Shown here: positions 17,091 through 26,580 of the stretch, in pieces
Position numbering within the stretch: the first letter of the stretch is position 1
Layout of the letters: every line of letters starts with the position of its first letter
NCBI GenBank assembly: GCA_946480715.1
Contig: CAMLKK010000017.1
Coordinates: forward strand, 1-63,368
From: an uncultured Bacteriovorax sp.
GTDB taxonomy: Bacteria > Bdellovibrionota > Bacteriovoracia > Bacteriovoracales > Bacteriovoracaceae
Length of the DNA stretch: 63,368 bases
Direction of reading: 5' to 3'
Made by a program: the position numbers and the translations under genes
Notes under the pieces: generated by a model
What the model was told of the DNA's origin: nothing
Database searches by the model: none
The model's input: only the letters and a program-made list of their open reading frames with translations

Positions 17091-18224
17091 ATGCGTAAAA
17101 AGAAATTACTCTTTGTTTTTGGAACTCGTCCTGAAGCTATTAAAATGGCGCCTCTTGTATTGAAGGCTCGAGACGACATAAATTTTGACGTTAAGATTTG
17201 CGTCACTGGACAGCATCGTCAAATGCTTGATCAAGTTTTATCAATTTTTGGCATTAAGTCTGATTTTGATATGAACCTAATGAAACCTAATCAAACGCTA
17301 AATGATGTCACTAGACAAGTTATAGAAGGATTGGATTCTATTTTGTCGGCAGAGCATTTTGATTGTGTTTTGGTGCACGGTGACACATCGACAACGATGG
17401 CCGCCAGCTTAACTGCATTCCATAAAAAAGTTCCTATTGCTCACGTAGAAGCAGGACTTCGTACATACAATCTACAATCTCCATGGCCAGAAGAAATGAA
17501 TAGGAGAGTTGCAGGATTGCTCTCTACTTGGCACTTCGCTCCAACAATCAAAAGTTCTGAAAATTTGTTAAGTGAAAATGTACCAAGTGCTTCTGTTTTT
17601 ATAACTGGAAATACAGTCATAGATGCACTCCAAGTAGTAATTAAGAAAATTGAAAATGATTCTGAATTAAAGACTAAGTTGGCAGAGCAGTTTAAGTTTC
17701 TGGATTCCACTAAGAGAATGATTCTCGTAACCGGTCACCGAAGAGAAAATTTTGGAGACGCCTTCTTAGACATTTGTCATGGATTGAAAAAAATTGCAAT
17801 TGAACATGATGTGCAAATTGTCTATCCAGTACATTTAAATCCGAATGTTCAAAAACCAGTTAATGATGTTCTTGGTGACACTAAGAATATTTTCCTAATT
17901 GAACCTCAAGAATATCTTCCATTTGTGTATTTAATGAAGAGATCACATCTCATAATTACAGACTCAGGCGGGGTTCAGGAAGAGGCGCCATCGCTTGGTA
18001 AGCCTGTTTTAGTAATGAGAGAAACAACGGAACGCCCGGAAGCAGTTGAAGCTGGAACAGTAAAGCTGGTTGGCGCAAGTGGTTCTCGTATTTTTACCGA
18101 AGCTACAAATTTATTAACAAATGAAACTGAATATCAACGAATGAAAATGACCATTAATCCTTATGGTGATGGCTTGGCATGTGAAAGAATCCTGGAGATA
18201 TTAAATGGTGAAATCAGAATTTAA
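17091..18224 (+). CDS. wecB: UDP-N-acetylglucosamine 2-epimerase (non-hydrolysing)
   Basis: A 377-residue GT-B fold enzyme that interconverts UDP-GlcNAc and UDP-ManNAc. Motifs seen are VFGTRPEAIKMAPLV at 8-22, VHGDTSTTMAASLTAF near 94, VEAGLRT near 117 and SGGVQEEAPSLGKPVLVMR near 289, all typical. The length is normal. It leads a plus-strand operon and overlaps wecC by 20 bp. Together they give UDP-ManNAc and then UDP-ManNAcA, the acidic sugar also found in enterobacterial common antigen. Confidence 0.95.
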   Translation: MRKKKLLFVFGTRPEAIKMAPLVLKARDDINFDVKICVTGQHRQMLDQVLSIFGIKSDFDMNLMKPNQTLNDVTRQVIEGLDSILSAEHFDCVLVHGDTSTTMAASLTAFHKKVPIAHVEAGLRTYNLQSPWPEEMNRRVAGLLSTWHFAPTIKSSENLLSENVPSASVFITGNTVIDALQVVIKKIENDSELKTKLAEQFKFLDSTKRMILVTGHRRENFGDAFLDICHGLKKIAIEHDVQIVYPVHLNPNVQKPVNDVLGDTKNIFLIEPQEYLPFVYLMKRSHLIITDSGGVQEEAPSLGKPVLVMRETTERPEAVEAGTVKLVGASGSRIFTEATNLLTNETEYQRMKMTINPYGDGLACERILEILNGEIRI

Positions 18225-19455
18225 AAAAGTTTCGGTTGTTGGACTAGGTTATATTGGTCTTCCAACAGCAGCAGTATTAGCAAGTCGAGGAATTGAAGTT
18301 CTCGGATTAGATGTTAATCAACGTGTAGTTGAAACAATTAATAAAGGCGATATCCACATTGTTGAACCTGGATTGGATGTTGTCGTTAGATCATCTGTTG
18401 GTGCAGGAAACCTGAGAGCTTCATTAAAAGCTGAACATGCAAACGCTTATTTAATTGCTGTTCCAACTCCTTTTAAAGCAAATCATGAACCAGATGTTTC
18501 ATATGTAAAGTCTGCAGCAATGGCCATAGCGCCTGTATTGGAAAAAGGTGATTTGATTATTCTTGAATCAACATCTCCAGTAGGAACTACTGATCTGATG
18601 AGAGGATGGTTAAAAGACGTTAGAAAAGATCTCACTTTCGCTTCTGAAAATAGTGAAGAGTGTGATGTTTACTTAGCTTATTGCCCAGAAAGAGTTTTGC
18701 CAGGACATGTTCTCAAAGAATTGATTGAAAACGATAGAGTTATTGGTGGTATTAATAAAATTTCTGCAGAGAAAGCGAAAGATTTCTACAAAACTTTTGT
18801 CGAAGGTGAATGTATCATCACAAATGCCAGAACAGCTGAAATGACTAAGCTTACAGAGAATTCATTTCGTGATGTGAACATTGCTTTTGCTAATGAACTC
18901 TCTCTACTTTGTGATCAATTTAATATTAATGTCTGGGAATTAATCAAACTTGCTAACAGACACCCACGTGTAAAAATTCTTCAACCAGGACCTGGAGTTG
19001 GTGGCCATTGTATTTCAGTAGACCCATGGTTCCTAGTTCACCAATCACCGGAGTATGCAAAGCTTATTCATACAGCAAGACTTGTAAACGATTACAAGCC
19101 TCACCATGTATTAAAGAAGGTTGAAGCTGCTGCTGAAAAATTTAAAAAGCCTACAATTGCATTTTTTGGTTTAGCTTTTAAACCTAACATTGATGACTTA
19201 AGAGAATCTCCTGCTATGGAAATTGTTACTGCATTTGCCAAAAAAGGTTTAGGTAATGTTGTTGCTGTGGAGCCATTTGTGGAAAATCTACCTGTCCATT
19301 TGGGCGATCTTAAAGTTGCTAAAATGAATACAAGTGAAGCCATTGAAGCCGCGGATATTTTAGTTCTATTAGTAGATCACGATGAGTTTAAAGAAATTGA
19401 TAAATCAAAAGTGATGTTAAAAGTTGTGATCGATACAAGAGGAATTTGGAAGTGA
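18205..19455 (+). CDS. wecC: UDP-N-acetyl-D-mannosamine dehydrogenase
   Basis: A 416-residue UDP-sugar 6-dehydrogenase. The N-terminal NAD site is VGLGYIGLPTAAVLASRG at about 10-27, and the catalytic cysteine lies in GPGVGGHCISVDPWF near residue 270. The C-terminal UDP-binding domain has FFGLAFKPNIDDLRESP. The GLGYIGLPTA form and the direct overlap with wecB favour ManNAc over glucose as substrate. Its TGA overlaps the GTG start of the next gene (GTGA), indicating translational coupling. Confidence 0.93.
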   Translation: MVKSEFKKVSVVGLGYIGLPTAAVLASRGIEVLGLDVNQRVVETINKGDIHIVEPGLDVVVRSSVGAGNLRASLKAEHANAYLIAVPTPFKANHEPDVSYVKSAAMAIAPVLEKGDLIILESTSPVGTTDLMRGWLKDVRKDLTFASENSEECDVYLAYCPERVLPGHVLKELIENDRVIGGINKISAEKAKDFYKTFVEGECIITNARTAEMTKLTENSFRDVNIAFANELSLLCDQFNINVWELIKLANRHPRVKILQPGPGVGGHCISVDPWFLVHQSPEYAKLIHTARLVNDYKPHHVLKKVEAAAEKFKKPTIAFFGLAFKPNIDDLRESPAMEIVTAFAKKGLGNVVAVEPFVENLPVHLGDLKVAKMNTSEAIEAADILVLLVDHDEFKEIDKSKVMLKVVIDTRGIWK

Positions 19456-21587
19456 AACAAGTTGTAATTAGAGGCGGAGGAGTTGTGGTAGATGATGTAC
19501 CAACTCCACAATTGGAAGCAGGAACAGTTTTAGTTGAAGTTCAAGCATCATGTATTTCAATTGGTACTGAAATGTCAGGTGTAAAAACATCTGCCCTTCC
19601 CCTATGGAAGAGAGCGATGCAACAGCCTGAAAATGTTAAAAAAGTTTTAGAGTCTGTAGCCCAACAAGGCGTGACTCGAACAATGAGTTTGGTCAAAGGT
19701 AAGCTTTCTGCTGGAAATGCCACTGGATACTCAGCTTCAGGGAGAGTTCTTGCAGTGGGCGCAGGAGTAGAAGGTTTTGCTCCTGGTGACCGTGTTGCGT
19801 GTGCAGGTGCTCAATGTGCGCATCATGCAGAAATAATTCGAGTACCTCAAAACTTAACCGTTAAAATTCCTGATAATGTTTCAGTCGAGGAAGCCTCTAC
19901 TGTCACTTTAGGAGCCATTGCTCTTCAAGGAGTAAGACGAGCTTCACCAACTTTAGGTGAAAGCTTTGTTGTTGTTGGACTCGGAGTTTTGGGACAATTA
20001 ACTGTTCAATTTTTAAAAGCGAATGGATGCAGAGTCATCGGAGTTGACCTTGATAGTTCAAGAGTAGAAGTCGCTCTTAAACATGGAATGGATTTCGGAA
20101 TTTCTAAAGACTTTGGTTCAAATATAGATCAAGTCGCTCGACTTACTGATGGCAATGGAGCCGATGGTGTCATTATCACTGCAGCTACCTCATCAGATGA
20201 AGTTATTAGCCAAGCTTTCAAAATGACTCGAAAAAAAGGTCGCGTTGTCTTAGTGGGCGATGTTGGACTTGATTTAAATCGTGGTGACTTTTATGCAAAA
20301 GAAATAGATTTCTTCATTTCTTGTTCTTATGGTCCCGGTAGATATGACAATCTTTATGAAGAGAAAGGATTAGATTATCCATTGCCATTTGTTAGATGGA
20401 CTGAAAATAGAAATATGGGCCAATACCTTTCACTCATTTCTCAAAATAAAGTGAATGTAAAAAGCATGGTCTCAAAAACCTATCCGCTGGAAGAAGCATC
20501 GGCTGCTTATGATGATTTGAAAGGCGAGGGTTCAAAGTCTCTAATGGTGTTACTCACGTACCCACAAAAGACACTCGTGGAAAAACTTAAGACACGAGTT
20601 GAAAATCCACTCTTTGATTCACCATCAAAAGGAAAAGTGAAGCTCGCAATAGTTGGAGCTGGTGGATTTGCTAAGGGGATGCACTTACCAAATATTCAAA
20701 AACGTAGCGATCTTTATTCACTAAAGGCTATTGTGAGTCGTACTGGACACAATGCCATTGCTACAGCTAAGCAATTTGGCGCTGAATATTCTAGTTCAAA
20801 CTTTAACGACGTATTGGCAGACAAAGATGTAAACGCAGTTGTAATAGCAACTAGACACAATTTACATGGTTCAATGGCCCTAGATGCTCTTAAGGCTGGA
20901 AAAAATGTTCTACTAGAGAAGCCATTAACAATTTCAGAAAATGAACTTAAAGATATTAAAAATTATTTTGAAAGTAATTCGAAAACACCAATCTTGTTAA
21001 CAGGCTATAATCGACGCTTCTCACCTTACATTCAAAAAATCCAGAACCTTCTAAAAAACAGAACTAATCCGATGATCATAAATTACAAAATGAACGCCGG
21101 ATTTTTACCTAAAGATCATTGGACACTTAGTCCAGATGAAGGGGGCGGAAGAAATTTAGGTGAAGCTTGTCATATTTATGATGTTTTCACTTTTTTAACA
21201 AATTCAGAAGTTGCCGATGTAAATGTTCAAAATATTACCCCAGAGACATCTCACTACTCTGGTAAAGATAATTTTGTAGCAACTTTTAAATTTAAAGACG
21301 GATCTGTTGCAACACTTACTTATGTGGCCATAGGAAGTAAGGATTTTCCAAAGGAAACAATGGAAATTTTCTGTGATGGTCTAGTTGTTAATCTTAATGA
21401 TTATAAAAAACTTGAAGTGCATGGTGGAAAATTAATTCACTCTTCAACTTCACCTGAAAAAGGTCAAATGGAAGAAATCGTGGCGTTTGCTGATGCAATT
21501 AATGGTAAGGCAGAATGGCCGATTCCATTATGGCAGCAGTTCCAAGTTTCCGAGATGGCATTTTCTGTAGACAAAAAATTGGTGTAA
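19452..21587 (+). CDS. Bi-domain oxidoreductase: MDR dehydrogenase + Gfo/Idh/MocA
   Basis: A 711-residue fusion. Residues 1-355 form a medium-chain dehydrogenase with Rossmann loop VVVGLGVLGQLTVQFLKANG; the S-I-G-T-E block near residue 38 takes the place of the usual Cys-Gly-x-Asp/Glu zinc site, and the structural four-cysteine zinc lobe is absent. This resembles the bacteriochlorophyllide dehydrogenase-like MDR group. Residues from about 395 form a Gfo/Idh/MocA oxidoreductase with LAIVGAGGFAKGMHLPN and the EKPLT motif. I chose GTG at 19452 because it overlaps the wecC stop and matches the N-terminus of the paralogue at 39726; a TTG six bases upstream is possible. Such fusions are found in polysaccharide loci. 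The substrate is unknown; a uronic acid or its amide is a reasonable guess from wecBC and asnB beside it. Confidence 0.85.
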   Translation: MKQVVIRGGGVVVDDVPTPQLEAGTVLVEVQASCISIGTEMSGVKTSALPLWKRAMQQPENVKKVLESVAQQGVTRTMSLVKGKLSAGNATGYSASGRVLAVGAGVEGFAPGDRVACAGAQCAHHAEIIRVPQNLTVKIPDNVSVEEASTVTLGAIALQGVRRASPTLGESFVVVGLGVLGQLTVQFLKANGCRVIGVDLDSSRVEVALKHGMDFGISKDFGSNIDQVARLTDGNGADGVIITAATSSDEVISQAFKMTRKKGRVVLVGDVGLDLNRGDFYAKEIDFFISCSYGPGRYDNLYEEKGLDYPLPFVRWTENRNMGQYLSLISQNKVNVKSMVSKTYPLEEASAAYDDLKGEGSKSLMVLLTYPQKTLVEKLKTRVENPLFDSPSKGKVKLAIVGAGGFAKGMHLPNIQKRSDLYSLKAIVSRTGHNAIATAKQFGAEYSSSNFNDVLADKDVNAVVIATRHNLHGSMALDALKAGKNVLLEKPLTISENELKDIKNYFESNSKTPILLTGYNRRFSPYIQKIQNLLKNRTNPMIINYKMNAGFLPKDHWTLSPDEGGGRNLGEACHIYDVFTFLTNSEVADVNVQNITPETSHYSGKDNFVATFKFKDGSVATLTYVAIGSKDFPKETMEIFCDGLVVNLNDYKKLEVHGGKLIHSSTSPEKGQMEEIVAFADAINGKAEWPIPLWQQFQVSEMAFSVDKKLV

Positions 21588-21591
21588 AAAT

Positions 21592-23565
21592 ATGTGTGGA
21601 ATTTTAGGCGTAGTAGAACTAGAAAAAAGAGAAGACTTCCTATCCCCTGAAACGTTTATAAAAATGAACGATACAATGGTTCATCGCGGTCCAGACGGCG
21701 AGGGATTTTATTTTTCGACTGATTTGAACATTGACCAAATTTCAAAATCGCTTGAAGGTAGAAAAAACATTGTCACAAATTTTTCTAAACCAAAACATAG
21801 AAGAGTGTATTTAGCTCATCGTCGTCTTTCGATTTTAGATTTAGACTTGGCAGCAGGACAGCCGATGGCAAATCCTGCTAAAAATATTTTCATTACTTTC
21901 AATGGTGAAATATACAATCATCAAGAGATCAAAGACGAATTGATCAAAGACGGATACGTATTTAGGACTAACCACTCAGACACTGAGACAACACTTTATG
22001 CTTATGAAAAATGGGGTGTGGATTTCGTCTATAAATTAAGAGGAATGTTCGCAATTGTAATATGGGATGAGCGTAATGATCGAGTGCTTATGGTCCGAGA
22101 TAGGACAGGAATTAAGCCACTCTATTATACAATACAGAAAAACAGACTCTATTTTGCAAGTGAAATTAAAGCGATTCTTGCTGATTCAAGTATTCCCAAA
22201 GAGCTCAATAAGAAAGGTCTTTACGATTATCTTTCTTTTTTGACTGTGCCAGCGCCAGATACATTATTTAAAAGCATCCACAAAATTCCTGCTGGTCATA
22301 TGTTAATGATTGAAAAAGGAAAAGTGTTTCCATTAAAAGAATATTGGGATGTTTTCGATAATTGGAAAGATCTAAAGGGTAAAAGTGAAGAGCAAATAAA
22401 AGAAGAGTTAATTTCAGAACTCAAAGAAAGCGTTTCACTTCACATGGCCGCAGATGTTCCTGTTGGTGTTTTCCTTTCAGGTGGTATCGATTCAAGTTTG
22501 AATGCTAAGTTGTTTTCTCAACTTAGTCCTGACAAGGTTAAGTGTTTTTCAGTTGGTTATAAAAACGATGATCAGCTAACGACTTACAAAAATGAATTTG
22601 AATATGCTCGATTAATGGCAAAGAGTATCGGAGCTCAGTATCACGAAAAAGAACTAACGCAAGAAATGTTTATTGATTTTATACCTAAGCTTATTCATCA
22701 CCAAGATGAGCCAATTGCAGATCCTGTTTGTTTTCCTGTCTATGAAGTTTCTAAACTTGCTAGAGAAAATGGTGTCATCGTTTGCCAAGTTGGTGAAGGA
22801 AGTGATGAGCTTTTTTGGGGGTATGAGAGTTGGAAAACATTTAGCAAATTAAATAGTTTTAATAAAATTCCTGGGACGTGGCCATTTAAGAAAATGCTTC
22901 TAGAAGGTTCAAAGCTGGCAGGAAAAACTGGAAAGCAATTTGAATTTTTAAGAAGAGGTGTTGAAGGCGAACCCATATTTTGGAGTGGCGCTGAAGCGTT
23001 TACTGAAGCAGAGAAGCGAAAATTACTTAATGCGGATTTCTTAAAAGAATTTAAAGGCTATTCTTCTTATGAAGTTATTAAGGATTTTAGAAAAAAATTT
23101 GAAGAACGTTGTCCTGAGCCTAGTTTTTTGAATTGGATGGCGTACTCAGATTTAAAATTGAGATTACCTGAACTTCTACTTATGAGAGTTGATAAAATGG
23201 GAATGGCTGTTTCACTTGAAGCACGCGTTCCTTTTTTAGACCACAAGTTTGTAGAATATGCTCTGAGCGTTCCGTCAGAGCTGAGATCTAAAGATAACGT
23301 CTCAAAATACATCCTGAAAAAAGCTGTGGAACCATTACTTCCTCATGAAATTATTTACAGAAAAAAACAAGGATTCGGAGCACCTGTTCACGATTGGTTT
23401 ATGGATCAACTGGGTACATACGCTAAAGGAAAGTTACTAAGTAAAAACTCGGAACAATATTTTTCTTTAGAAAATGTAAAAGATAAATTTGAAAAGAAAG
23501 ATAATACAAATCTTTGGTATATGCTTAACTTTTTAGAATGGAATGATCTTAATCTAAAAAATTAG
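21592..23565 (+). CDS. asnB: Asparagine synthase-type glutamine amidotransferase
   Basis: A 657-residue class II amidotransferase. Cys2 in MCGILGVVE is the glutaminase nucleophile, with HRGPDGEGFY and LAHRRLSILDL following, and the synthetase domain has the ATP PP-loop LSGGIDSSLNA near residue 300. Homologues in O-antigen loci (WbpS-like) amidate the carboxyl group of sugar uronic acids. Given wecB-wecC upstream, I infer amidation of ManNAcA residues rather than free asparagine synthesis, though the latter remains possible. The gene sits four bases after the bi-domain oxidoreductase and five before the polymerase. Confidence 0.88.
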   Translation: MCGILGVVELEKREDFLSPETFIKMNDTMVHRGPDGEGFYFSTDLNIDQISKSLEGRKNIVTNFSKPKHRRVYLAHRRLSILDLDLAAGQPMANPAKNIFITFNGEIYNHQEIKDELIKDGYVFRTNHSDTETTLYAYEKWGVDFVYKLRGMFAIVIWDERNDRVLMVRDRTGIKPLYYTIQKNRLYFASEIKAILADSSIPKELNKKGLYDYLSFLTVPAPDTLFKSIHKIPAGHMLMIEKGKVFPLKEYWDVFDNWKDLKGKSEEQIKEELISELKESVSLHMAADVPVGVFLSGGIDSSLNAKLFSQLSPDKVKCFSVGYKNDDQLTTYKNEFEYARLMAKSIGAQYHEKELTQEMFIDFIPKLIHHQDEPIADPVCFPVYEVSKLARENGVIVCQVGEGSDELFWGYESWKTFSKLNSFNKIPGTWPFKKMLLEGSKLAGKTGKQFEFLRRGVEGEPIFWSGAEAFTEAEKRKLLNADFLKEFKGYSSYEVIKDFRKKFEERCPEPSFLNWMAYSDLKLRLPELLLMRVDKMGMAVSLEARVPFLDHKFVEYALSVPSELRSKDNVSKYILKKAVEPLLPHEIIYRKKQGFGAPVHDWFMDQLGTYAKGKLLSKNSEQYFSLENVKDKFEKKDNTNLWYMLNFLEWNDLNLKN

Positions 23566-23570
23566 GCATT

Positions 23571-24935
23571 ATGCGACTACAAGAATTAAAAAAGATTTTT
23601 AACTCAGAATCAACATACAGTGTGATCGAAAATAATTTTCCGATCATAACTTATCTGTTTATTTATGTATTTTTTGTTCTTTCTGGTACGTGGTTTATAC
23701 TGGATAAAAATTCGTTACTTGCTGAGATCTACTATATCATCTCGGGCGTTAGCTTTATAGAGCTAACTTCATCCAAGCATGATACCTTTTTGATGGTTCT
23801 GTTGATTCCTCCTGTAGCATTTGTCACTTCTTACGTATTAACTAATAGTTTTTTTAAGAAAAGAAAAATTCCTTTTGTCTTCGAAGAAGAGTCCAACTTT
23901 AAATTACTTGTTTCTTTTTGGGCCATATCTTTCGTGATGGCGATAGTTGCGCTCAAGAGAGCTGATGCATTTGAGAATGCAGCGACCTGGCTCGCTAGCT
24001 ATGATGAATGGATTGCAGCTAGATACAAAGTTCTTACTACAATTGGAGTGTATGAGTTTGTAAATATCTATATTCTGTTGCCAACATTAACTGTCATCAT
24101 ATCTTTAAAGACATATGCAAAAACAAATAAGTTAATTATGAGTTTAGCTATTCTCATACCAGCAGTTGTGATTGAAATGTTGGTTTTTCAGAAACGTCCA
24201 CTAATGATTTTTTTACTTATTTATTTAGCTTCTTTTGTTATCTACAAAAAAAGTTTCAAGTATTTATTTGCAGGTGCTCTGAGCATTCTATTCATTTTTT
24301 TAGTTTATTTGCTGTTGGTCTTATTGCCTTCATTAGAAATCAAGAAAACTAAACTAGTAAGTCCTAATAAAGTAGATGCCGGTAAACAAGAGAAAGTATT
24401 GGCTAAACGTGAGTTTAGGAAGAATGCTACCCAACTAGTAAATGAAATGAAATTTACTGAAAGAGTTTCAGTGTCAGCTATTGGAAGTCTTTTCTTTAGA
24501 GTTTCTCTGCCCGCATTGTTTTATGTTCAAGCTTATCCAGAAATATATCCATATGAAGAATTTCATTATCCATTTAAAGCTAATTCTCCAACAGATAATG
24601 TCGATGTATATAAATTAATGTGGCCGGGACATAACTGGGGGAATGCAAGCGCTCCTGCAAATTTTATTTTTTATTCTCAAGTTGGTGTCTGGGGCTCAAT
24701 ACTTTGCTTTGTGGTTTTAGGGTGCTTTACAGGCATTTGTTGGAACTATTTCAAACAGGGAGTTCCAAGTCCTGAGCGAATTGTTCAATCTTCTTTATTA
24801 CTTATTTTTATGATGTATATAACGATGGATTCATTTGTTAACTCCATTTCCACTTCATACGGAATAATGTGGGGACTGGCATTGGTTCAATTTATTTTGA
24901 TCATTACCAGTCTTAAAAAAAGAATTACAAGTTAA
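23571..24935 (+). CDS. Wzy-like O-antigen polymerase (membrane)
   Basis: A 454-residue protein with about eleven hydrophobic segments and a large hydrophilic loop at residues 255-345. The loop contains FFRVSLPALFYVQAYPEIYPYEE and the late block GHNWGNASAPANFIFYSQVG, a layout and sequence style seen in oligosaccharide repeat-unit polymerases (Wzy). It closes the wecB operon and overlaps the GT4 gene on the opposite strand by 11 bp at the 3' end. With a Wzx on the other strand nearby (26540), a Wzx/Wzy pathway is likely. Family call is by topology and loop motif, so exact specificity is unknown. Confidence 0.7.
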   Translation: MRLQELKKIFNSESTYSVIENNFPIITYLFIYVFFVLSGTWFILDKNSLLAEIYYIISGVSFIELTSSKHDTFLMVLLIPPVAFVTSYVLTNSFFKKRKIPFVFEEESNFKLLVSFWAISFVMAIVALKRADAFENAATWLASYDEWIAARYKVLTTIGVYEFVNIYILLPTLTVIISLKTYAKTNKLIMSLAILIPAVVIEMLVFQKRPLMIFLLIYLASFVIYKKSFKYLFAGALSILFIFLVYLLLVLLPSLEIKKTKLVSPNKVDAGKQEKVLAKREFRKNATQLVNEMKFTERVSVSAIGSLFFRVSLPALFYVQAYPEIYPYEEFHYPFKANSPTDNVDVYKLMWPGHNWGNASAPANFIFYSQVGVWGSILCFVVLGCFTGICWNYFKQGVPSPERIVQSSLLLIFMMYITMDSFVNSISTSYGIMWGLALVQFILIITSLKKRITS

Positions 24936-26580
24936 TTATTTTATCTACATGTGTATCCCATGTGTAATTTTGCATACAGTTTTGATAAGAGTTCACTCCG
25001 ACCTTAGAAAGAATTTCATTGTTCTTTTCATCTAAGCAGTACTCTAAGCATTGGACGAATTGCTCCACATCATTTGGCTCGAATAATAATCCATCAAAAT
25101 CGATGGATTCAGGCTTTTCTTTTTTATAAAGATACAGCGGCTTTTGAAATACATCTTTGATTTGGTAAAGTGCAGATGCAATGATCGGTTTTTTGTATGC
25201 CATATATTCAAATAGCTTTGTTGGAGAGCCAAAAAATGCTTCACCTTCTCTTTTAATGTGAGGACTTAGAAAAACATCTGAGGCATACAGATAATCGGGT
25301 GCTTCTGATTGAGGGATAATACCAGTGAAAATTACGTGCTTTGAATATCTTTCCTCAGAAAGCGAGTTTACAACGTTGTTGTAAAGAACACCGTTTCCGA
25401 TCATAAGAAATTTGAATTTTTTGTTTGGATTGTTCTTGCGATCAATGAAGACCTTGATTGCGTCAGCTAAAAACTCAACACCGTGCCAAGCTCCAAAAGT
25501 ACCGATAAAAGTGAACACGAGCTCATCATTACTAATATTGAGATCTTTTCTAATTTTTTCCCTAGTGTGGATTTCGTGGTTCTTGTAATCATACTTTTTA
25601 GGATCAATGCAATTGGGATAAGTCACTATTTTTGATTTGGGAATTCCCCTGTCTAGAAGTTCATCTTCAAGAACTTTAGAGATGGTTACTATTCGAGAAG
25701 CTTGACCTAGACAAAAGTCTTCAATTTTTTGAGCTAGTTGGGGATACTTTAAACCTTTCGACCAATTTTTTTGTATCCAAACCTCAGATCCATTATATTC
25801 TACGATAAGAGGAATATTAAATAACTTTGAAGCGAGTGCTCCGGAATAGTTATAAATTGTTAAACGTTGATAAATACATTTAGGTTTGGTTTTTAGATTT
25901 TTCAAATATTTAAAAAACATGTTTGAAAGCTGTAATTGATTAAGCTCATAAGGAGCAGCAAATCGAATTTTGTACGATTTGTTGAGATCAACAATATGTA
26001 CTTTTTCATCAATCATAATAGGGCTTTCACAGGTTACGTATTTGACGTTAAATTTTTTAACGAGGGAGTTTACAACCCCTGAAATGTGCCCAATTGAACC
26101 GCCTGCCTTGATACCAAACCACATATTAGTTTTTAAATAAAAAATTTCAGAGACCGCTTCGAAATTTAAAGTAGTCGGACTAGGTTTCAAGGCTGACAGT
26201 AATATGTTCGTTTTTAGGTAGTTTATGTAATTAACGAAAGAATAAAAAAGTATTCCTAAAGACCTGAAAAAAATCTCTGGGAAATACATATGCACGATTT
26301 TATTTTCCTTCAAAACTTTATAATGGGTTTTGAATGCAAATATACCGAAACAAAGCAAAATATACTCAAGGTAATCGGTGTTTTCTCCTTTTAAATTCAG
26401 AATAAAATCGTTACTTCTACTTTTTTGAATCAGCTTGATTATGCCCGAAAATCCATGTGAGTGTTTCAGCTCAAAAATTGACAAATAATTAACATCGTTG
26501 CCATGTAAATGAAGTGAATTTTCTAAGTATTTTTTCTCGCTAGCAATTGGTTGATGTACAGATAGTATTGTTGTCTTCAA
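24925..26580 (-). CDS. GT4 family glycosyltransferase with N-terminal extension
   Basis: About 551 residues. The C-terminal half is a GT-B glycosyltransferase: YNGSEVWIQKNWSKGLKYPQ near residue 265, FTFIGTFGAWHGVEFLADAI near residue 360 and the donor-binding E-x7-E block GEAFFGSPTKLFEYMAYKKP near residue 460. The N-terminal 170 residues form a less recognisable acceptor domain with hydrophobic patches. I prefer the TTG at 26580, which has AGGA eight bases upstream; a TTG at 26610 would lengthen the overlap with the wzx gene from 41 to 71 bp. It presumably adds one sugar of the repeat unit on the cytoplasmic face. Confidence 0.8.
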   Translation of the reverse strand: MKTTILSVHQPIASEKKYLENSLHLHGNDVNYLSIFELKHSHGFSGIIKLIQKSRSNDFILNLKGENTDYLEYILLCFGIFAFKTHYKVLKENKIVHMYFPEIFFRSLGILFYSFVNYINYLKTNILLSALKPSPTTLNFEAVSEIFYLKTNMWFGIKAGGSIGHISGVVNSLVKKFNVKYVTCESPIMIDEKVHIVDLNKSYKIRFAAPYELNQLQLSNMFFKYLKNLKTKPKCIYQRLTIYNYSGALASKLFNIPLIVEYNGSEVWIQKNWSKGLKYPQLAQKIEDFCLGQASRIVTISKVLEDELLDRGIPKSKIVTYPNCIDPKKYDYKNHEIHTREKIRKDLNISNDELVFTFIGTFGAWHGVEFLADAIKVFIDRKNNPNKKFKFLMIGNGVLYNNVVNSLSEERYSKHVIFTGIIPQSEAPDYLYASDVFLSPHIKREGEAFFGSPTKLFEYMAYKKPIIASALYQIKDVFQKPLYLYKKEKPESIDFDGLLFEPNDVEQFVQCLEYCLDEKNNEILSKVGVNSYQNCMQNYTWDTHVDKIINL

